Part shown: positions 42,429 through 51,790 of the stretch, piece by piece
Numbering within the stretch: position 1 is the stretch's first letter
How the letters are laid out: each line of letters starts with the position of its first letter
Assembly: GCF_001542415.1 (NCBI RefSeq)
Contig: NZ_LNCU01000039.1
Span: forward strand, 271,319 to 335,318
Direction of reading: 5' to 3'
DNA: 64,000 nt
DNA from: Bradyrhizobium macuxiense
GTDB taxonomy: Bacteria; Pseudomonadota; Alphaproteobacteria; Rhizobiales; Xanthobacteraceae
Position numbers and translations under genes: made by a program
The notes under the pieces: model-generated
Database searches by the model: none
What the model saw: the letters and a program-made list of their open reading frames with translations, nothing else
What the model was told of the DNA's origin: nothing

Positions 42429-44648
42429 TCAATCGAGTGCGCTTCGCATATTGCCATCGAGCAGGGGAGATACCAGGGGCTCAGGAAAGGTTCTGGGTAC
42501 CGAAATTGAGCCGGTGACGGCCGGGATTGCCAGCTCTCGCCGAACCTTCGCAGCTTGTTGGCGCTTTGGTGAGGCAGCCTCTTGTTGCGGTCCGGGCGTG
42601 AGCTGGCGGCCAAGTTCGGGTGCCAGCGATTCGAACTTCGCCCGCAACTCGTCGGTTAGGGCTCCTGCCTCTGCGTCACCTTGAAGCACCAGAGGATTGA
42701 GTAACACCAGGAGCTCAGTTCGCTCTTTGGTTTGTTCAGTACGCCGGAATGCCGCTCCCAGAAGCGGAATGTTCATCAGCAAAGGCAGCCCAGAATCGGC
42801 CCGAGAGGTACTATCCTGCATCAACCCACCAATCGCTATCGTATCCCCGTTTCGTGTGGATACGGTGCTCTGCAGGCGGCGTAGCGAAATCACAGGGGAC
42901 TGGATGCTGGTGAGCTTGTTCTTGTTGGCGGTACTAACCTCCTGAAAAGTGTCGAGTGTGACACTACCGCCGGCGCCTATTCTCGGCGTAACAGCCAAAA
43001 TTACTCCTGTGTCACGCAGTTCGACGTTGCTGATGATCGGCGAGTTCTCGCTTGCCGGGGATTGGGATGATCGGGACAAGATAGGGACCTGCTCGCCGAC
43101 CTGGATCGTCGCCGGCTGATTGTCGACCGCGAGAATGCGTGGCGCGGATACAACCTTGACGTCCGCCACCTCGCTCAGCGCATGCAGCACAACGTTGGCA
43201 CTTGTCCCGGGAAACACATAGGACAAGCCACCTTTTGGAACGGCACCCAGGCCACGAGAGGACAAAAGATAGTCCACCCCGTACCCCAGGCCGTCGTTTA
43301 GCCGGACCTCCGCGACAATTGCCTGGATGAGAACCTGACGAGGCTTGACATCAAGACGACGGATCGCGGCATCGATGATCTTGGCATCGCGCGGTGCCGC
43401 CAGAATAACAAGCGCGTTCTGGCTGCGATCCGCCTGGATCCGCACCGGCGCCGATAAACCGAGACTGGCCGGAACTACTACCGCTTCGTGCTTTGCTTGC
43501 ACCGTCTGCGTGTTCGAGTCGGAGTCTGCGTTCGGCGGGCTGGACGGGTTTGGAAGAAGGTCTGATCGACTGGCCAGGTTTGCCACCGGCACCTTGCCGG
43601 ACTCTCCATCGGACTGTGCGGGCGCTGCTGCAACGCTCGGGTCAGCGCCGAAGATTTGCGCCAGCACCTGAGCCACTTCCGTCGCCCTTCGGTACTTCAG
43701 AGGCCGCACTTGAACGTTTGCTGCTGCCTTCGACGTTCTGTCCAGCTTCTCGATTGTCGCACGCGCGTGCTGGAGCGCCGCAGGATCGTCGGCAATTACA
43801 AGAATGCCGTTCAACCGCTCCAGTGATGCAAACCGGACTCGCGCCGGACCCTCAGCATTCTGATTGAATAGAAAATTGAGGTCTTTCTCGACTGCGGCGG
43901 GACTTGCCTGAGCCAGGGTATACAGAGCAAAGGACTTGTGGAGCATGCTATCGATGTCCAACAAGGCTATGAGTTCACGCGCGGAACTGACGCCACCGGG
44001 CGGGCCGCTGATCGCAATGCCTCGTTGTCCGGGGGCGGGCGCCAAATGAACGTTTTCCTCGACGTTTGGTCGGATGACCTTGATGACCTCGACTGGGTCG
44101 ACATAACGAACGGGAATTACCTTAACATCGCCGCGCCCTCCGTCGGCGAGATCAGCCAGGCGCGCCACCCTGACTCCCCGGTCACCTGCCGCCAGTCCGT
44201 AACCAGACTTTCCCAGCACTTCGTCCAGAAGCCGCGGAACATCATTCGCCGGAACCTTGCCGGAAGTCCGGAGCGTTATCTTTCCCTCTACGCCTGGATC
44301 GATCACAACGGACATGGCCAAGATATTGCCGACGACGTCATTCACGACCCGCCGAATATCAGCATTGACGTAGTCCAGACTGACGCGCGTGCTATTGGTG
44401 GTGACCGGTAGCCGACGCTCCGAGGTTTCGGCAGGTGGGGCGGATGGCTGGGTCAACACTTCAAAGCCCCCCGCGAGCGGTGCGCTCTCCGAGTATGTAG
44501 GTTCGGACACCTTCCGAATGCCGCTCGGCGGGTTCAGTAGAACGCTGCGCTCAGCCGTCGAGCCTGCGCATCCGGTGAGGAGTAGACAAAGAAACGTGAG
44601 TGCCGTGGGGTGCGAAGGGGGACACACTTGCGGAAGATGTGCATTCAT
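42429..44648 (-). CDS. secretin (GspD-like), outer-membrane channel of the T3SS locus
   Basis: A 739-residue secretin with a lipoprotein signal (LCLLLTGCAGS). Periplasmic modules follow: N0 (about 88-160, VSLDYVNADIRRVVNDVVGN with VIDPGVEGKITLRT), N1 (VKVIPVRYVDPVEVIKVIRP), N2 (SFALYTLAQASPAAVEKDLN) and N3 (VQVRPLKYRRATEVAQVLAQ). The secretin core comes last (VLIQAIVAEVRLNDGLGYGV, VGEQVPILSR, GDTIAIGGLMQD). The full N0-N1-N2-N3 set and the lipobox are those of type II GspD. Rhizobial T3SS normally has split RhcC1/RhcC2. It is on the opposite strand from the rest, with no other gsp gene nearby, so it may serve the T3SS. The protein is full length. Confidence 0.8.
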   Translation of the reverse strand: MNAHLPQVCPPSHPTALTFLCLLLTGCAGSTAERSVLLNPPSGIRKVSEPTYSESAPLAGGFEVLTQPSAPPAETSERRLPVTTNSTRVSLDYVNADIRRVVNDVVGNILAMSVVIDPGVEGKITLRTSGKVPANDVPRLLDEVLGKSGYGLAAGDRGVRVARLADLADGGRGDVKVIPVRYVDPVEVIKVIRPNVEENVHLAPAPGQRGIAISGPPGGVSSARELIALLDIDSMLHKSFALYTLAQASPAAVEKDLNFLFNQNAEGPARVRFASLERLNGILVIADDPAALQHARATIEKLDRTSKAAANVQVRPLKYRRATEVAQVLAQIFGADPSVAAAPAQSDGESGKVPVANLASRSDLLPNPSSPPNADSDSNTQTVQAKHEAVVVPASLGLSAPVRIQADRSQNALVILAAPRDAKIIDAAIRRLDVKPRQVLIQAIVAEVRLNDGLGYGVDYLLSSRGLGAVPKGGLSYVFPGTSANVVLHALSEVADVKVVSAPRILAVDNQPATIQVGEQVPILSRSSQSPASENSPIISNVELRDTGVILAVTPRIGAGGSVTLDTFQEVSTANKNKLTSIQSPVISLRRLQSTVSTRNGDTIAIGGLMQDSTSRADSGLPLLMNIPLLGAAFRRTEQTKERTELLVLLNPLVLQGDAEAGALTDELRAKFESLAPELGRQLTPGPQQEAASPKRQQAAKVRRELAIPAVTGSISVPRTFPEPLVSPLLDGNMRSALD

Positions 44649-45285
44649 TCAATGTTTCCATGTGCCAGCGCAAAGCCATCCTCTGGAGCTTTAGCAGCGC
44701 GAGCGATATTGGGCCTGGCGCTCAGCGGCGAAACTTTCCCGAGGATAAGACAAATAGCAGCTTGATGATTCTTCCGAGTGTCAGTACCGGAGACCCGCCA
44801 AGCTGCAAATTAATTCATCGATATCGGGCCATAACGGGAAGTGATGGAGCTGCGAGCGCTCCGTGCTTTGACCACACATTGATGGTCGCCTGGATAAGCA
44901 GGAGCGGTATTCACCACGCGGCACGTTTCGATGAGTTGTTGCCAATCTCGGCTGTTACGGGTGAAGCGCGAGATCGCGGACGCAAACTGGACCAACCCTT
45001 GCCAGGCAGTCAAACTCCGCTGCCATTGGCTCCAAAACGGCGCGTTGTATGCCGTCGTCGGCTGAACGAGCGCGATGATCATCGATCTCGTCAAGCCATG
45101 ACCACCCGAGTGCCGTCGGCCGCTCCCGCATGACTAGTACAAGCGGGCTGCTCTCGCGGCACACTCCTTGATGCGCCGGAATTTGACGCACGTAAGATCA
45201 TGCCGCGCTTCAGATGATGAGGCACTATGTCAGAAATCATCGATCTTCTTAGCGGCGGCGTAGCTGTCCTCGCAGCATAGCTGAC
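44649..45285. other. gene-poor stretch with possible relics
   Basis: About 640 bases. One minus-strand ORF at 44810-45094 (94 residues, NAPFWSQWQRSLTAWQGLVQ) has protein-like, Trp-rich composition but no recognised family or ribosome site; it may be a relic. Nothing else is supported. Confidence 0.3.
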
Positions 45286-45459
45286 ATGGCCCAGCAGCAG
45301 GACCGCTATGATTGTGGCGTCTTCGTGCTCGACGCGACGCGGACGCTGGTTAGACGTTTGGCGGAAGGACAGCAGCCAGAGCAGCTGCGCCTTAACAACA
45401 TCGGCGCAGATCGGCAGGCCTTGCAGGATCGACTAGGCGCTTTTCCCGGGTTGGGCTGA
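45286..45459 (+). pseudogene. C-terminal fragment of a C48 (Ulp1/SUMO-protease) effector, NopD-like
   Basis: A 57-residue frame begins MAQQQDRYDCGVFVLDATRT. The Q-x-D-x-x-D-C-G-V-F-V block is the oxyanion Gln and catalytic Cys of C48 ubiquitin-like proteases. The upstream His/Asp part and the long N-terminus are missing, with stops in all frames just before it. It resembles the tail of NopD-type effectors of Bradyrhizobium. It is a gene relic inside the T3SS locus. Confidence 0.6.
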
Positions 45460-45842
45460 CCGGGCTGACTGGAATATTGAGCGGTGCCAAGTCCTTGAGA
45501 ATCCGCCCCCGCTCATGGAGGGGATCAGGCGGCCGTTCAACAACCATATGGATCGGGCCTGGCCCGATCGTTGGGCTGCGCCATAGCGCGATCAGCTGGA
45601 CCGATATCGAAAATGTATTTGCTTCTGAGCGGCCCTAAGCAGATCAAAGGGGTGGAAGGGAGTGCCTTGTGCTGAGCGGCGCTTACCTTCCTCTTGTCTC
45701 CGGGGTACAAGGTCGTGATTGGTGACTGGAGCGATGAGCCGCGGTGCTGCAATGCGCGAATTGAGCTGTCTGCATGGCATTTCAGCGTGCCTGTCGCTGC
45801 GGCGCGTTTGATGTCTGGTGAAGCTGCGATGGAGCTGCCTTG
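45460..45842. other. intergenic region before sctP
   Basis: About 380 bases with no supported gene. Presumably it holds the promoter of the sctP-U operon. A TGGAG lies about nine bases before the sctP-like start. Confidence 0.35.
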
Positions 45843-46499
45843 ATGAAGGTCCGTGACAGCGCTTCGATGTCGGCAATCGCGCCATGTGACCGCTCGCCCC
45901 CGCGCGTGCTCGCGGCCCAGAAGCCTGTGCCTGGTGCGGATTACGAGCGCTTTCGGCGACGACTCGAAGAGGCCGCTCTGGATGACTGCGAGTCGCCCGC
46001 GGATGGTTCCGGCTGCTCGAAGCTCGGCAACGATCAGCATGATCCGGTGGCGATGGGGGGCGTTGCGTCCTCCTGCGTGCCCGTCGTCTCGCACGAACCC
46101 GTCATGCTGGATTATGCACAGGATCCGGGAGTGGACGGAAAGCCTTCACGTTCCACAGAGCTCGCTGAGCTGGCGGAGGCGATCGTTGAGCGCGGTTTGA
46201 TATGCCCGGACCGCAGGGGGGGCGCGACGGCGTATATCACGTTGAATCGCGTCGTGTTTGGAAGCGCAAGTGTGTCCGTCAGATGCCGCGACGATGCGCT
46301 ATCTCTCTCCATCGTCTCCGACCACCTTAGGTCCATCTTGCAATTGCGAGGCCAAGCGTTTGCGCGCCACTTGTCTGATCGGCTCGGCATGCGCGTCATG
46401 ATTGCAGTCGTTGGCCGAGGCTGGCGGGAAGAGGGCTGTCATTGGCACTCTTCCGGTTCGGAGACGACATTCCACTACAGCGCTGAGAAGCGCTCATGA
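45843..46499 (+). CDS. sctP: SctP-like protein (probable needle-length regulator)
   Basis: A 218-residue protein directly upstream of sctQ with an ATGA overlap, the place of SctP/HrpP in many T3SS loci. The first 100 residues are polar and disordered. The last 110 (TAYITLNRVVFGSASVSVRC, LRSILQLRGQAFARHLSDRL) are folded, as in the T3S4/FliK-like C-terminal domain. Sequence alone gives no clear match; order and architecture support it. Confidence 0.6.
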   Translation: MKVRDSASMSAIAPCDRSPPRVLAAQKPVPGADYERFRRRLEEAALDDCESPADGSGCSKLGNDQHDPVAMGGVASSCVPVVSHEPVMLDYAQDPGVDGKPSRSTELAELAEAIVERGLICPDRRGGATAYITLNRVVFGSASVSVRCRDDALSLSIVSDHLRSILQLRGQAFARHLSDRLGMRVMIAVVGRGWREEGCHWHSSGSETTFHYSAEKRS

Positions 46500-47482
46500 T
46501 CGATCTTCCGCGCTACGATGGACGCGATGCTGTCGCAATATCGCGAATTGCGAGTCGTCTTCCGTTTGCTTTCAGTCTCGCCGGCATCGAAGCGCAGGCG
46601 GTCATGGCCGATTCAACGCATCGGCACATCCCGGTGCCAAGTTACACCGTGTTAATGAATGTGCAAGGCCACAAAATCCGCCTCGCATTAGGGGCAATGC
46701 TCCTTCCACAGCTGGCCGTAGAACGATGGCCGGAGATCACCACATTGTCTCCTGGCCACGGCCTGGGTGAGATATTGTTTGATATCGTTCTGCAGGATCT
46801 GGCGATCGAGGTCGAGCGATGGTGCGGTCTGCGGCCGACCTGGTCCTGCTCCGACGTCGCGGCCCCGCGTCCCTACGCGTTCAAGATCGTTCGGCTGGAG
46901 CAACCGAACGATCTGGTCGGTTTGGTGGAACTCGATGGTGAGGGGCTGCAGTGGGTCGCCGACTGTTCCTCCGACCTGCCGGTCGTAGCCGCAGCGCTCG
47001 ATGAGCTTCCGCTTCTTCTGGATGTGCGCATTGCTCCCATCAGCCTTGCCGTGGCGGAACTACAGCGACTTGCGCAAGGTGACGTCATCATGCTCGACAA
47101 CCAATCGGTGGGCAAGGATGGCGTGATGAGCGTTGTCGCGCACCTCTCTAACAATCCCTGGTTTCGTGCCTCGATCCGGGATTGCCGCCTCTCTGTCCAA
47201 TCAGTAGTGGATCGTTTGATGGGTAAGCCGGAGTTCCTCCCGTCTGAAAGCCTCGACAGCCTTAATCTGACCGTCGATGTTGATGTCGGACGTTTGACCA
47301 TGCCGCTCGGACAGCTTCGTGAACTCGCTGTGGGCCAGGTCATCGATCTTGGCTTTGATGCAACCACTAACGTTTCTCTGCGCGTCAATGGCCAAGTCGT
47401 CGCGACGGGTGAGCTGGTGCGCATTGCTGAGCGGACCGGGGTGCGCCTGCTGGATCTGCGCTTGCCCCGGGCTGAGCGATGA
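46496..47482 (+). CDS. sctQ: SctQ (RhcQ), T3SS C-ring/sorting platform protein
   Basis: A 328-residue protein with a C-terminal SpoA/FliN-type domain (LNLTVDVDVGRLTMPLGQLR, LAVGQVIDLGFDATTNVSLR, VRIAERTGVRLLDLRLP). The N-terminal part carries FSLAGIEAQAVMADSTHRHI and a second, degenerate SpoA-like region. It forms the pods of the sorting platform with SctK and SctL. It overlaps sctP and sctR by ATGA. Confidence 0.88.
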   Translation: MIDLPRYDGRDAVAISRIASRLPFAFSLAGIEAQAVMADSTHRHIPVPSYTVLMNVQGHKIRLALGAMLLPQLAVERWPEITTLSPGHGLGEILFDIVLQDLAIEVERWCGLRPTWSCSDVAAPRPYAFKIVRLEQPNDLVGLVELDGEGLQWVADCSSDLPVVAAALDELPLLLDVRIAPISLAVAELQRLAQGDVIMLDNQSVGKDGVMSVVAHLSNNPWFRASIRDCRLSVQSVVDRLMGKPEFLPSESLDSLNLTVDVDVGRLTMPLGQLRELAVGQVIDLGFDATTNVSLRVNGQVVATGELVRIAERTGVRLLDLRLPRAER

Positions 47483-48141
47483 ATAAGTTGCCCGATCCGG
47501 CGACGCTTGTCGTCCTCATGGGAGCCATCGCGGTCCTCCCCTTCGTTGCGATTACGGTAACGTCCTTCGTAAAGCTTGTCGTTGTCTTTGGGCTGCTGCG
47601 CAACGCACTCGGCGTTCAGAATATCCCACCGAACATGGCCTTGAACGCGATCGCTATCTTACTTTCAGTCTACATCATGCAGCCAGTGGCGAAGGGCGCG
47701 TATCAGGCTCTGCGTGATAGGCCAATCGCGTACCAAACGTTCGGAGAATTGGTCGACACGATAGCCATAGGTGCCGAGCCAGTTCGTGACTTCCTCATCA
47801 AAAACACGTCCACGACAACACGTCATTTCTTCGTCAATGCCACGCACAAGTTGTGGAGCAAGGAAGACGCGGCTGACGTGGTCGACAACGCATTTTTGAT
47901 CTTGATCCCGGCCTTCATCACGTCCGAACTGGAAGAGGCATTCAAGGTCGGATGCTTGCTGTTCCTCCCCTTCATCGTTATCGATCTCGTTATCTCCAAC
48001 ATCCTTCTGGCGATGGGCATGATGATGGTTTCACCCATGACGATATCCCTGCCATTCAAGCTGTTCTTGTTCGTTGCCGTGAACGGGTGGCAGCGCCTCA
48101 TCCACGGCCTCGTCTTGTCCTACGCAGGACCGGCGTCTTGA
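47479..48141 (+). CDS. sctR: SctR (RhcR), T3SS export apparatus protein
   Basis: A 220-residue FliP-family membrane protein. It has four hydrophobic segments and the family blocks VKLVVVFGLLRNALGVQNIP, PAFITSELEEAFKVG and FLPFIVIDLVISNILLAMGM. It builds the export gate with SctS and SctT. ATGA overlap with sctQ; the end overlaps sctS by TTGA. Confidence 0.95.
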   Translation: MNKLPDPATLVVLMGAIAVLPFVAITVTSFVKLVVVFGLLRNALGVQNIPPNMALNAIAILLSVYIMQPVAKGAYQALRDRPIAYQTFGELVDTIAIGAEPVRDFLIKNTSTTTRHFFVNATHKLWSKEDAADVVDNAFLILIPAFITSELEEAFKVGCLLFLPFIVIDLVISNILLAMGMMMVSPMTISLPFKLFLFVAVNGWQRLIHGLVLSYAGPAS

Positions 48142-48398
48142 ATTCCGCCACGCTCGTCAACGTCGCCGTCGAAGCGCTTACACTGTCGGTTGTGCTGTCC
48201 TTGCCGGCAGTCCTCGTCGCTACGATCGTGGGACTGACCATCAGTCTCATCCAGGCCATGACTCAGATTCAAGAGCAAACACTTTCCTTCGCTGTGAAGC
48301 TGATAAGCGTAAATCTTGTGCTGGTCGCCACCGCGAGCTGGTTTGAGGAGCTTGGCCGGTATACCATGCGAATCTTCGACAAGATCGGCGCAGTGTAG
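48138..48398 (+). CDS. sctS: SctS (RhcS), T3SS export apparatus protein
   Basis: An 86-residue FliQ-family protein with two transmembrane segments (EALTLSVVLSLPAVLVATIV and LISVNLVLVATASWFEELGR) joined by the conserved QAMTQIQEQTLSF. A TTG start overlaps the sctR stop (TTGA). A longer open frame upstream is only antiphase to sctR. Length is usual for the family. Confidence 0.93.
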   Translation: MNSATLVNVAVEALTLSVVLSLPAVLVATIVGLTISLIQAMTQIQEQTLSFAVKLISVNLVLVATASWFEELGRYTMRIFDKIGAV

Positions 48399-48491
48399 GC
48401 GTTGGAGCTCGAGCGGGTCATCGATTGTCCATCGCGTGCGGCATCTGCAGAAAGGACCGCGGCCGCTCTTCATCATCCTGGTTGTCTTTTC

Positions 48492-49280
48492 ATGTTGTCA
48501 CTTGATCCGGATGAGATGCGTACCGCCCTCGTTGTTCTTGTGCTCGCGGTTGCGCGCATATCGGGCATGATGCTGGTCGTCCCAGTCCTCGCGCGCAATA
48601 TGATGACAGGAATGGCACGCAACAGCGTGATCATCGCATTGTCGTTCCCTGTAATAGGACGCGCCTGGACAACAAGGCCTGAGGACCTCGACTTGGCCAG
48701 CCTGACGCTGATCTTGGGCCTCGGACTGAAGGAACTTCTGCTCGGGCTTGTACTCGGCTTGCCAGTTGCCGCCGTCATGTGGGGCGTGGAGGCGTGCGGC
48801 ACGTTCATTGACAACCAAAGGGGTGCAACGATGGCCAGTCTGCTTGATCCGGCAAGCGGCAATCAAACCTCGCCGCTTGGGACATTCCTGGGTGAGCTTT
48901 ACCTCACATGGCTGTTCGTCACGGGAGGCTTCTCCAAGCTCCTGGAGGCACTCTATCGTTCGCATGAAATCTGGCCTGTGTGGACCTTTCGTCCGACAAT
49001 TGGTCCAGCATTCGTCGGAGAGGTACTGAGCCTCGCGGACCTCGTCATGCTGTTGACATTGCTCCTCGCCGGTCCAGCCATCCTCGCCATGCTCTTAAGT
49101 GAATTGGGTCTGGCGCTGATTGGTCGGTTCGTGCCACAATTGCAGGTCTTCTATGTCGCGATGCCGGTCAAAAGCGTGGTTGGTCTGCTGCTGCTGATCC
49201 TGTCGCTCGCGACAGTTTTGACTCATGCCGGCGATCATGGGCTATCGCCTGTCGCATTTGTTCGCCGCATCGCCATGTGA
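48492..49280 (+). CDS. sctT: SctT (RhcT), T3SS export apparatus protein
   Basis: A 262-residue FliR-family membrane protein with about six transmembrane segments. Family features are ARISGMMLVVPVLARNMMTG near the N-terminus, WGVEACGTFIDNQRGATMAS in the middle and PQLQVFYVAMPVKSVVGLLL near the end. The ATG at 48492 is preferred to the start at 48402, whose extra residues are hydrophilic and unlike the family. It completes the gate with SctR, SctS and SctU. Confidence 0.93.
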   Translation: MLSLDPDEMRTALVVLVLAVARISGMMLVVPVLARNMMTGMARNSVIIALSFPVIGRAWTTRPEDLDLASLTLILGLGLKELLLGLVLGLPVAAVMWGVEACGTFIDNQRGATMASLLDPASGNQTSPLGTFLGELYLTWLFVTGGFSKLLEALYRSHEIWPVWTFRPTIGPAFVGEVLSLADLVMLLTLLLAGPAILAMLLSELGLALIGRFVPQLQVFYVAMPVKSVVGLLLLILSLATVLTHAGDHGLSPVAFVRRIAM

Positions 49281-49286
49281 GTATTC

Positions 49287-50351
49287 ATGCCAGCTGGTAA
49301 GAGCGAAAGACCGACCCGTCAGAGGCTGCGCGAGCTGCGCAAGAAAGGACAGGTTGCTCAGAGCAGGGAGGTTGTCTCGGCGGTGCTGACCATTGGGTTC
49401 TTCGCCTTGTTCGTCACCTCTTTGCCTCGCCTGGTGGACCGATTTGAGGCCGCGCTCCTGTTACCCATCGCGCATCTGAAAAATGAGAACTTTGTCGTTG
49501 TCGCGCTGCAACTCTTCGGATCGTACGGCCGTGAAATACAGAGCCTGACAATGCCGTTTCTCGGCGTCGTCCTGATCGGCGGTGTCGGCGGCCACATGTT
49601 GCAGACCGGAGTGCTCTTCTCGCCCTCAGCAGCGGCGCCATCGCTCATGAAGCTGAACCCAAGTGAGAACATCGGCAGGATATTCTCGTCGCAGAGCCTC
49701 TTCGAGCTGAGCCGATCAGTCGTGAAGGTGCTGTTGCTCGGTCTCGTTCTTGTATTTGTGGTTCGCGCAGCAGTAAGTTCGCTTGTATGGATTCCGAGTT
49801 GCGGAATATCCTGCCTGGCTTTGCTGACGGGTAACCTCTTATTCTATGTCGCGGTCTGGGCGGGGTCGATCCATCTTGTCGTGGCAATTGCGGACTTCGC
49901 GTTCCAGCGGTGGCAGTTCGAGAAGAGGAATATGATGTCGCTGGAGGAAGTGAAGCGAGAATACAAGGAAAACGAAGGCGATCCCCTGATCAAGAGGCGC
50001 CGCAAGCAACTTCGTTCGCAATTAATGGCCAAGAATCCTATCGCCTTAGCGCGCAGTGCGACCGCGTTGATCTCCAATCCCACGCATATTGCAGTGGCGC
50101 TTTACTACGATGGGCAACAGACTCCGCTACCCGTGATTGACGCTATTGGTACCGACCTGCTCGCACAGCAAATGATCGCGGCCGCCACCGCCGCTGGCGT
50201 GCCGGTGATGCGAAATGTTCCGCTGGCGCGTGCGCTCCTGGAAGACGGTCTGGTCGATGAATATATCCCGTCACACTTGATTGAACCTATCGCAGAGGTG
50301 TTGCGAGCGCTCGGGGACCTTGCGACCGAGACCGGTGGTGATCGGCTCTGA
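49287..50351 (+). CDS. sctU: SctU (RhcU), T3SS switch protein with NPTH autocleavage site
   Basis: A 354-residue FlhB-family protein. The N-terminus KSERPTRQRLRELRKKGQVA is typical; four transmembrane segments follow (about 33-212), then a cytoplasmic domain with the autocleavage motif ALISNPTHIAVALYYD near residue 258. Cleavage between Asn and Pro switches secretion from needle to translocators. It is the last gene of the sctP-U operon. Confidence 0.96.
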   Translation: MPAGKSERPTRQRLRELRKKGQVAQSREVVSAVLTIGFFALFVTSLPRLVDRFEAALLLPIAHLKNENFVVVALQLFGSYGREIQSLTMPFLGVVLIGGVGGHMLQTGVLFSPSAAAPSLMKLNPSENIGRIFSSQSLFELSRSVVKVLLLGLVLVFVVRAAVSSLVWIPSCGISCLALLTGNLLFYVAVWAGSIHLVVAIADFAFQRWQFEKRNMMSLEEVKREYKENEGDPLIKRRRKQLRSQLMAKNPIALARSATALISNPTHIAVALYYDGQQTPLPVIDAIGTDLLAQQMIAAATAAGVPVMRNVPLARALLEDGLVDEYIPSHLIEPIAEVLRALGDLATETGGDRL

Positions 50352-50994
50352 ATTCGTGAGGTCAGTTGCGAGCTTCGGAATAGTCAGCATGGCGCGAATG
50401 AAATAGACCCCTTGGTGCCACCTTCGACGCCATCCTCCTCAGAACCGAGTAATTTGTCGTGAATTGTTCGGCAACATTCTTCGGATCGCTATTAGGTGCC
50501 CCCTAGGATGGATGTGGGCAATTTAAGGCCTGGGCAGGTAGTGGCGGGTGGAACGCGAGGCGTCCGGAGAATGCCACACGCTTCACATCCACGATAAGTC
50601 GCCGTTACGAACTCCGCCCTCATAAGGTTTCAGGGAAAGTTCAGAATAATCGTATTGGCCGTCAACCTGAACGGTAGCCACGCTTGCGCCGATACGAGCG
50701 GCCCTATCATTCGTGCCGATGCACCCATAATGACTCAATATTTTGCACGCCGCGGACTATCGGGTACCGTAGGGCAGGGGCCGTCCAGTACTCCTGGATG
50801 CCGAAGTTGTTCTCGGCGTCGTTCAGTCGGGATAACGGGCATCTTGTGCAAGACGCAGATTGTCCCAGCCCTGGCGTCGAGCCGCCGATCTGGCGGTCGA
50901 CGTTCTCGAGTGGTTTGCACCTGCGAGCGGCATGGCGCCGTCGGGTGCAGGTCGGACCCGGGTTGCATCGCATGAAGTTGGTGAGGAAGCGAAC
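50352..50994. other. intergenic region before the translocon operon
   Basis: About 640 bases with no supported gene on either strand. A GGTCAGTTGCGAGCTTCGG element near 50369-50387 superficially recalls a tts box but lacks the TCG at the right position. The region should carry the promoter of the translocon genes. Confidence 0.35.
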
Positions 50995-51258
50995 GTGGAT
51001 CTAGACGAAACGATACAAAGGTCCCGACAAACGATCAAGCAAATGGACCGCCTTCTAAGGAGGGCGGATGCTCAACTTGAGTGGCTGGCTCAACTATCGG
51101 ACGCCGGGGCTGCCGACCCGGAATCCCCTCCTGCGAGTAACGGCGATTGCGACGGGGGCTCTGACGCATCTTATTCATGCGAGCAGGCGGCCCCAGGCGA
51201 TGTTTTGCCTTCACCCGAAACGACTTTGAATCTTTCATGGCTCGGACAAAGGGTGTGA
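50995..51258 (+). CDS. small coiled-coil protein, first gene of translocon operon
   Basis: An 87-residue ORF. The GTG at 50995 has GAGGAAG about 8 bases upstream. The N-terminal helix (DETIQRSRQTIKQMDRLLRR, then ADAQLEWLAQL) is a likely coiled coil; the rest is acidic and Ser-rich. In SPI-2-like loci the small helical chaperone SseA/CesA precedes the translocators, and this could be its counterpart. No sequence proof. Confidence 0.45.
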   Translation: MDLDETIQRSRQTIKQMDRLLRRADAQLEWLAQLSDAGAADPESPPASNGDCDGGSDASYSCEQAAPGDVLPSPETTLNLSWLGQRV

Positions 51259-51259
51259 T

Positions 51260-51790
51260 TTGGCGAGCGGGGTCGAGCAAGGCCTATTGAGCGATCCTGA
51301 GGCGGCCGATGCGATTGACGGCGGAGCCTCGTCGCACCTCGCGCTCGACTTCATGGCGGGGCGCGCGACGTTAGGCGATGTCGTTGGCATTACAGACGAA
51401 GAACTTGAGGCACTATATGCGCTCGGTTACCGCTATTACTGCTGCGGCAAATATGAGCACGCGCTGAGTTTCTTTCGCTTTTTATGCTTGCATCGACACA
51501 CTGACGCGCGATCCTGGCTCAGCCTGGCTGCTGCCAGTCAGATGCTTGAGGATACAGAGGGGGCGGTGCAGGCTTACAAGTTGGCTGCGCTCCTGAACAG
51601 CGAGGACCCGCAGATACCACTTCGCGCTGCAGAATGTTTGGTCAAACTGGGGCGCCCGGCAGCAGCCATAGTCGCGCTCGGTGATGTCCTGACGCTCAGC
51701 GCCGGAAATTCCGAGCTCAACACGTTCGCCTGGCGCGCGCGACGGATGCTCGACCGTCTGAAAACGGAAAGGAACTCAAATGGCGCATAG
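51260..51790 (+). CDS. SycD/LcrH/SscA-like TPR chaperone of translocators
   Basis: A 176-residue protein with three TPR-like repeats (about 55-155): ALYALGYRYYCCGKYEHALS, ARSWLSLAAASQMLEDTEGA and IPLRAAECLVKLGRPAAAIV. This is the class II chaperone family that holds the pore-forming translocators before secretion. A TTG start with AAAGGGTG upstream lies directly after the preceding stop. Its end overlaps the SseC/EspD-like gene, its expected client. Confidence 0.82.
   Translation: MASGVEQGLLSDPEAADAIDGGASSHLALDFMAGRATLGDVVGITDEELEALYALGYRYYCCGKYEHALSFFRFLCLHRHTDARSWLSLAAASQMLEDTEGAVQAYKLAALLNSEDPQIPLRAAECLVKLGRPAAAIVALGDVLTLSAGNSELNTFAWRARRMLDRLKTERNSNGA

Noticed and set aside
50369..50400. 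tts box before the translocon operon
   Set aside because: GTCAG is followed by TTGCGAGCTTCGG, which puts TCG and AGCT out of register with the consensus.
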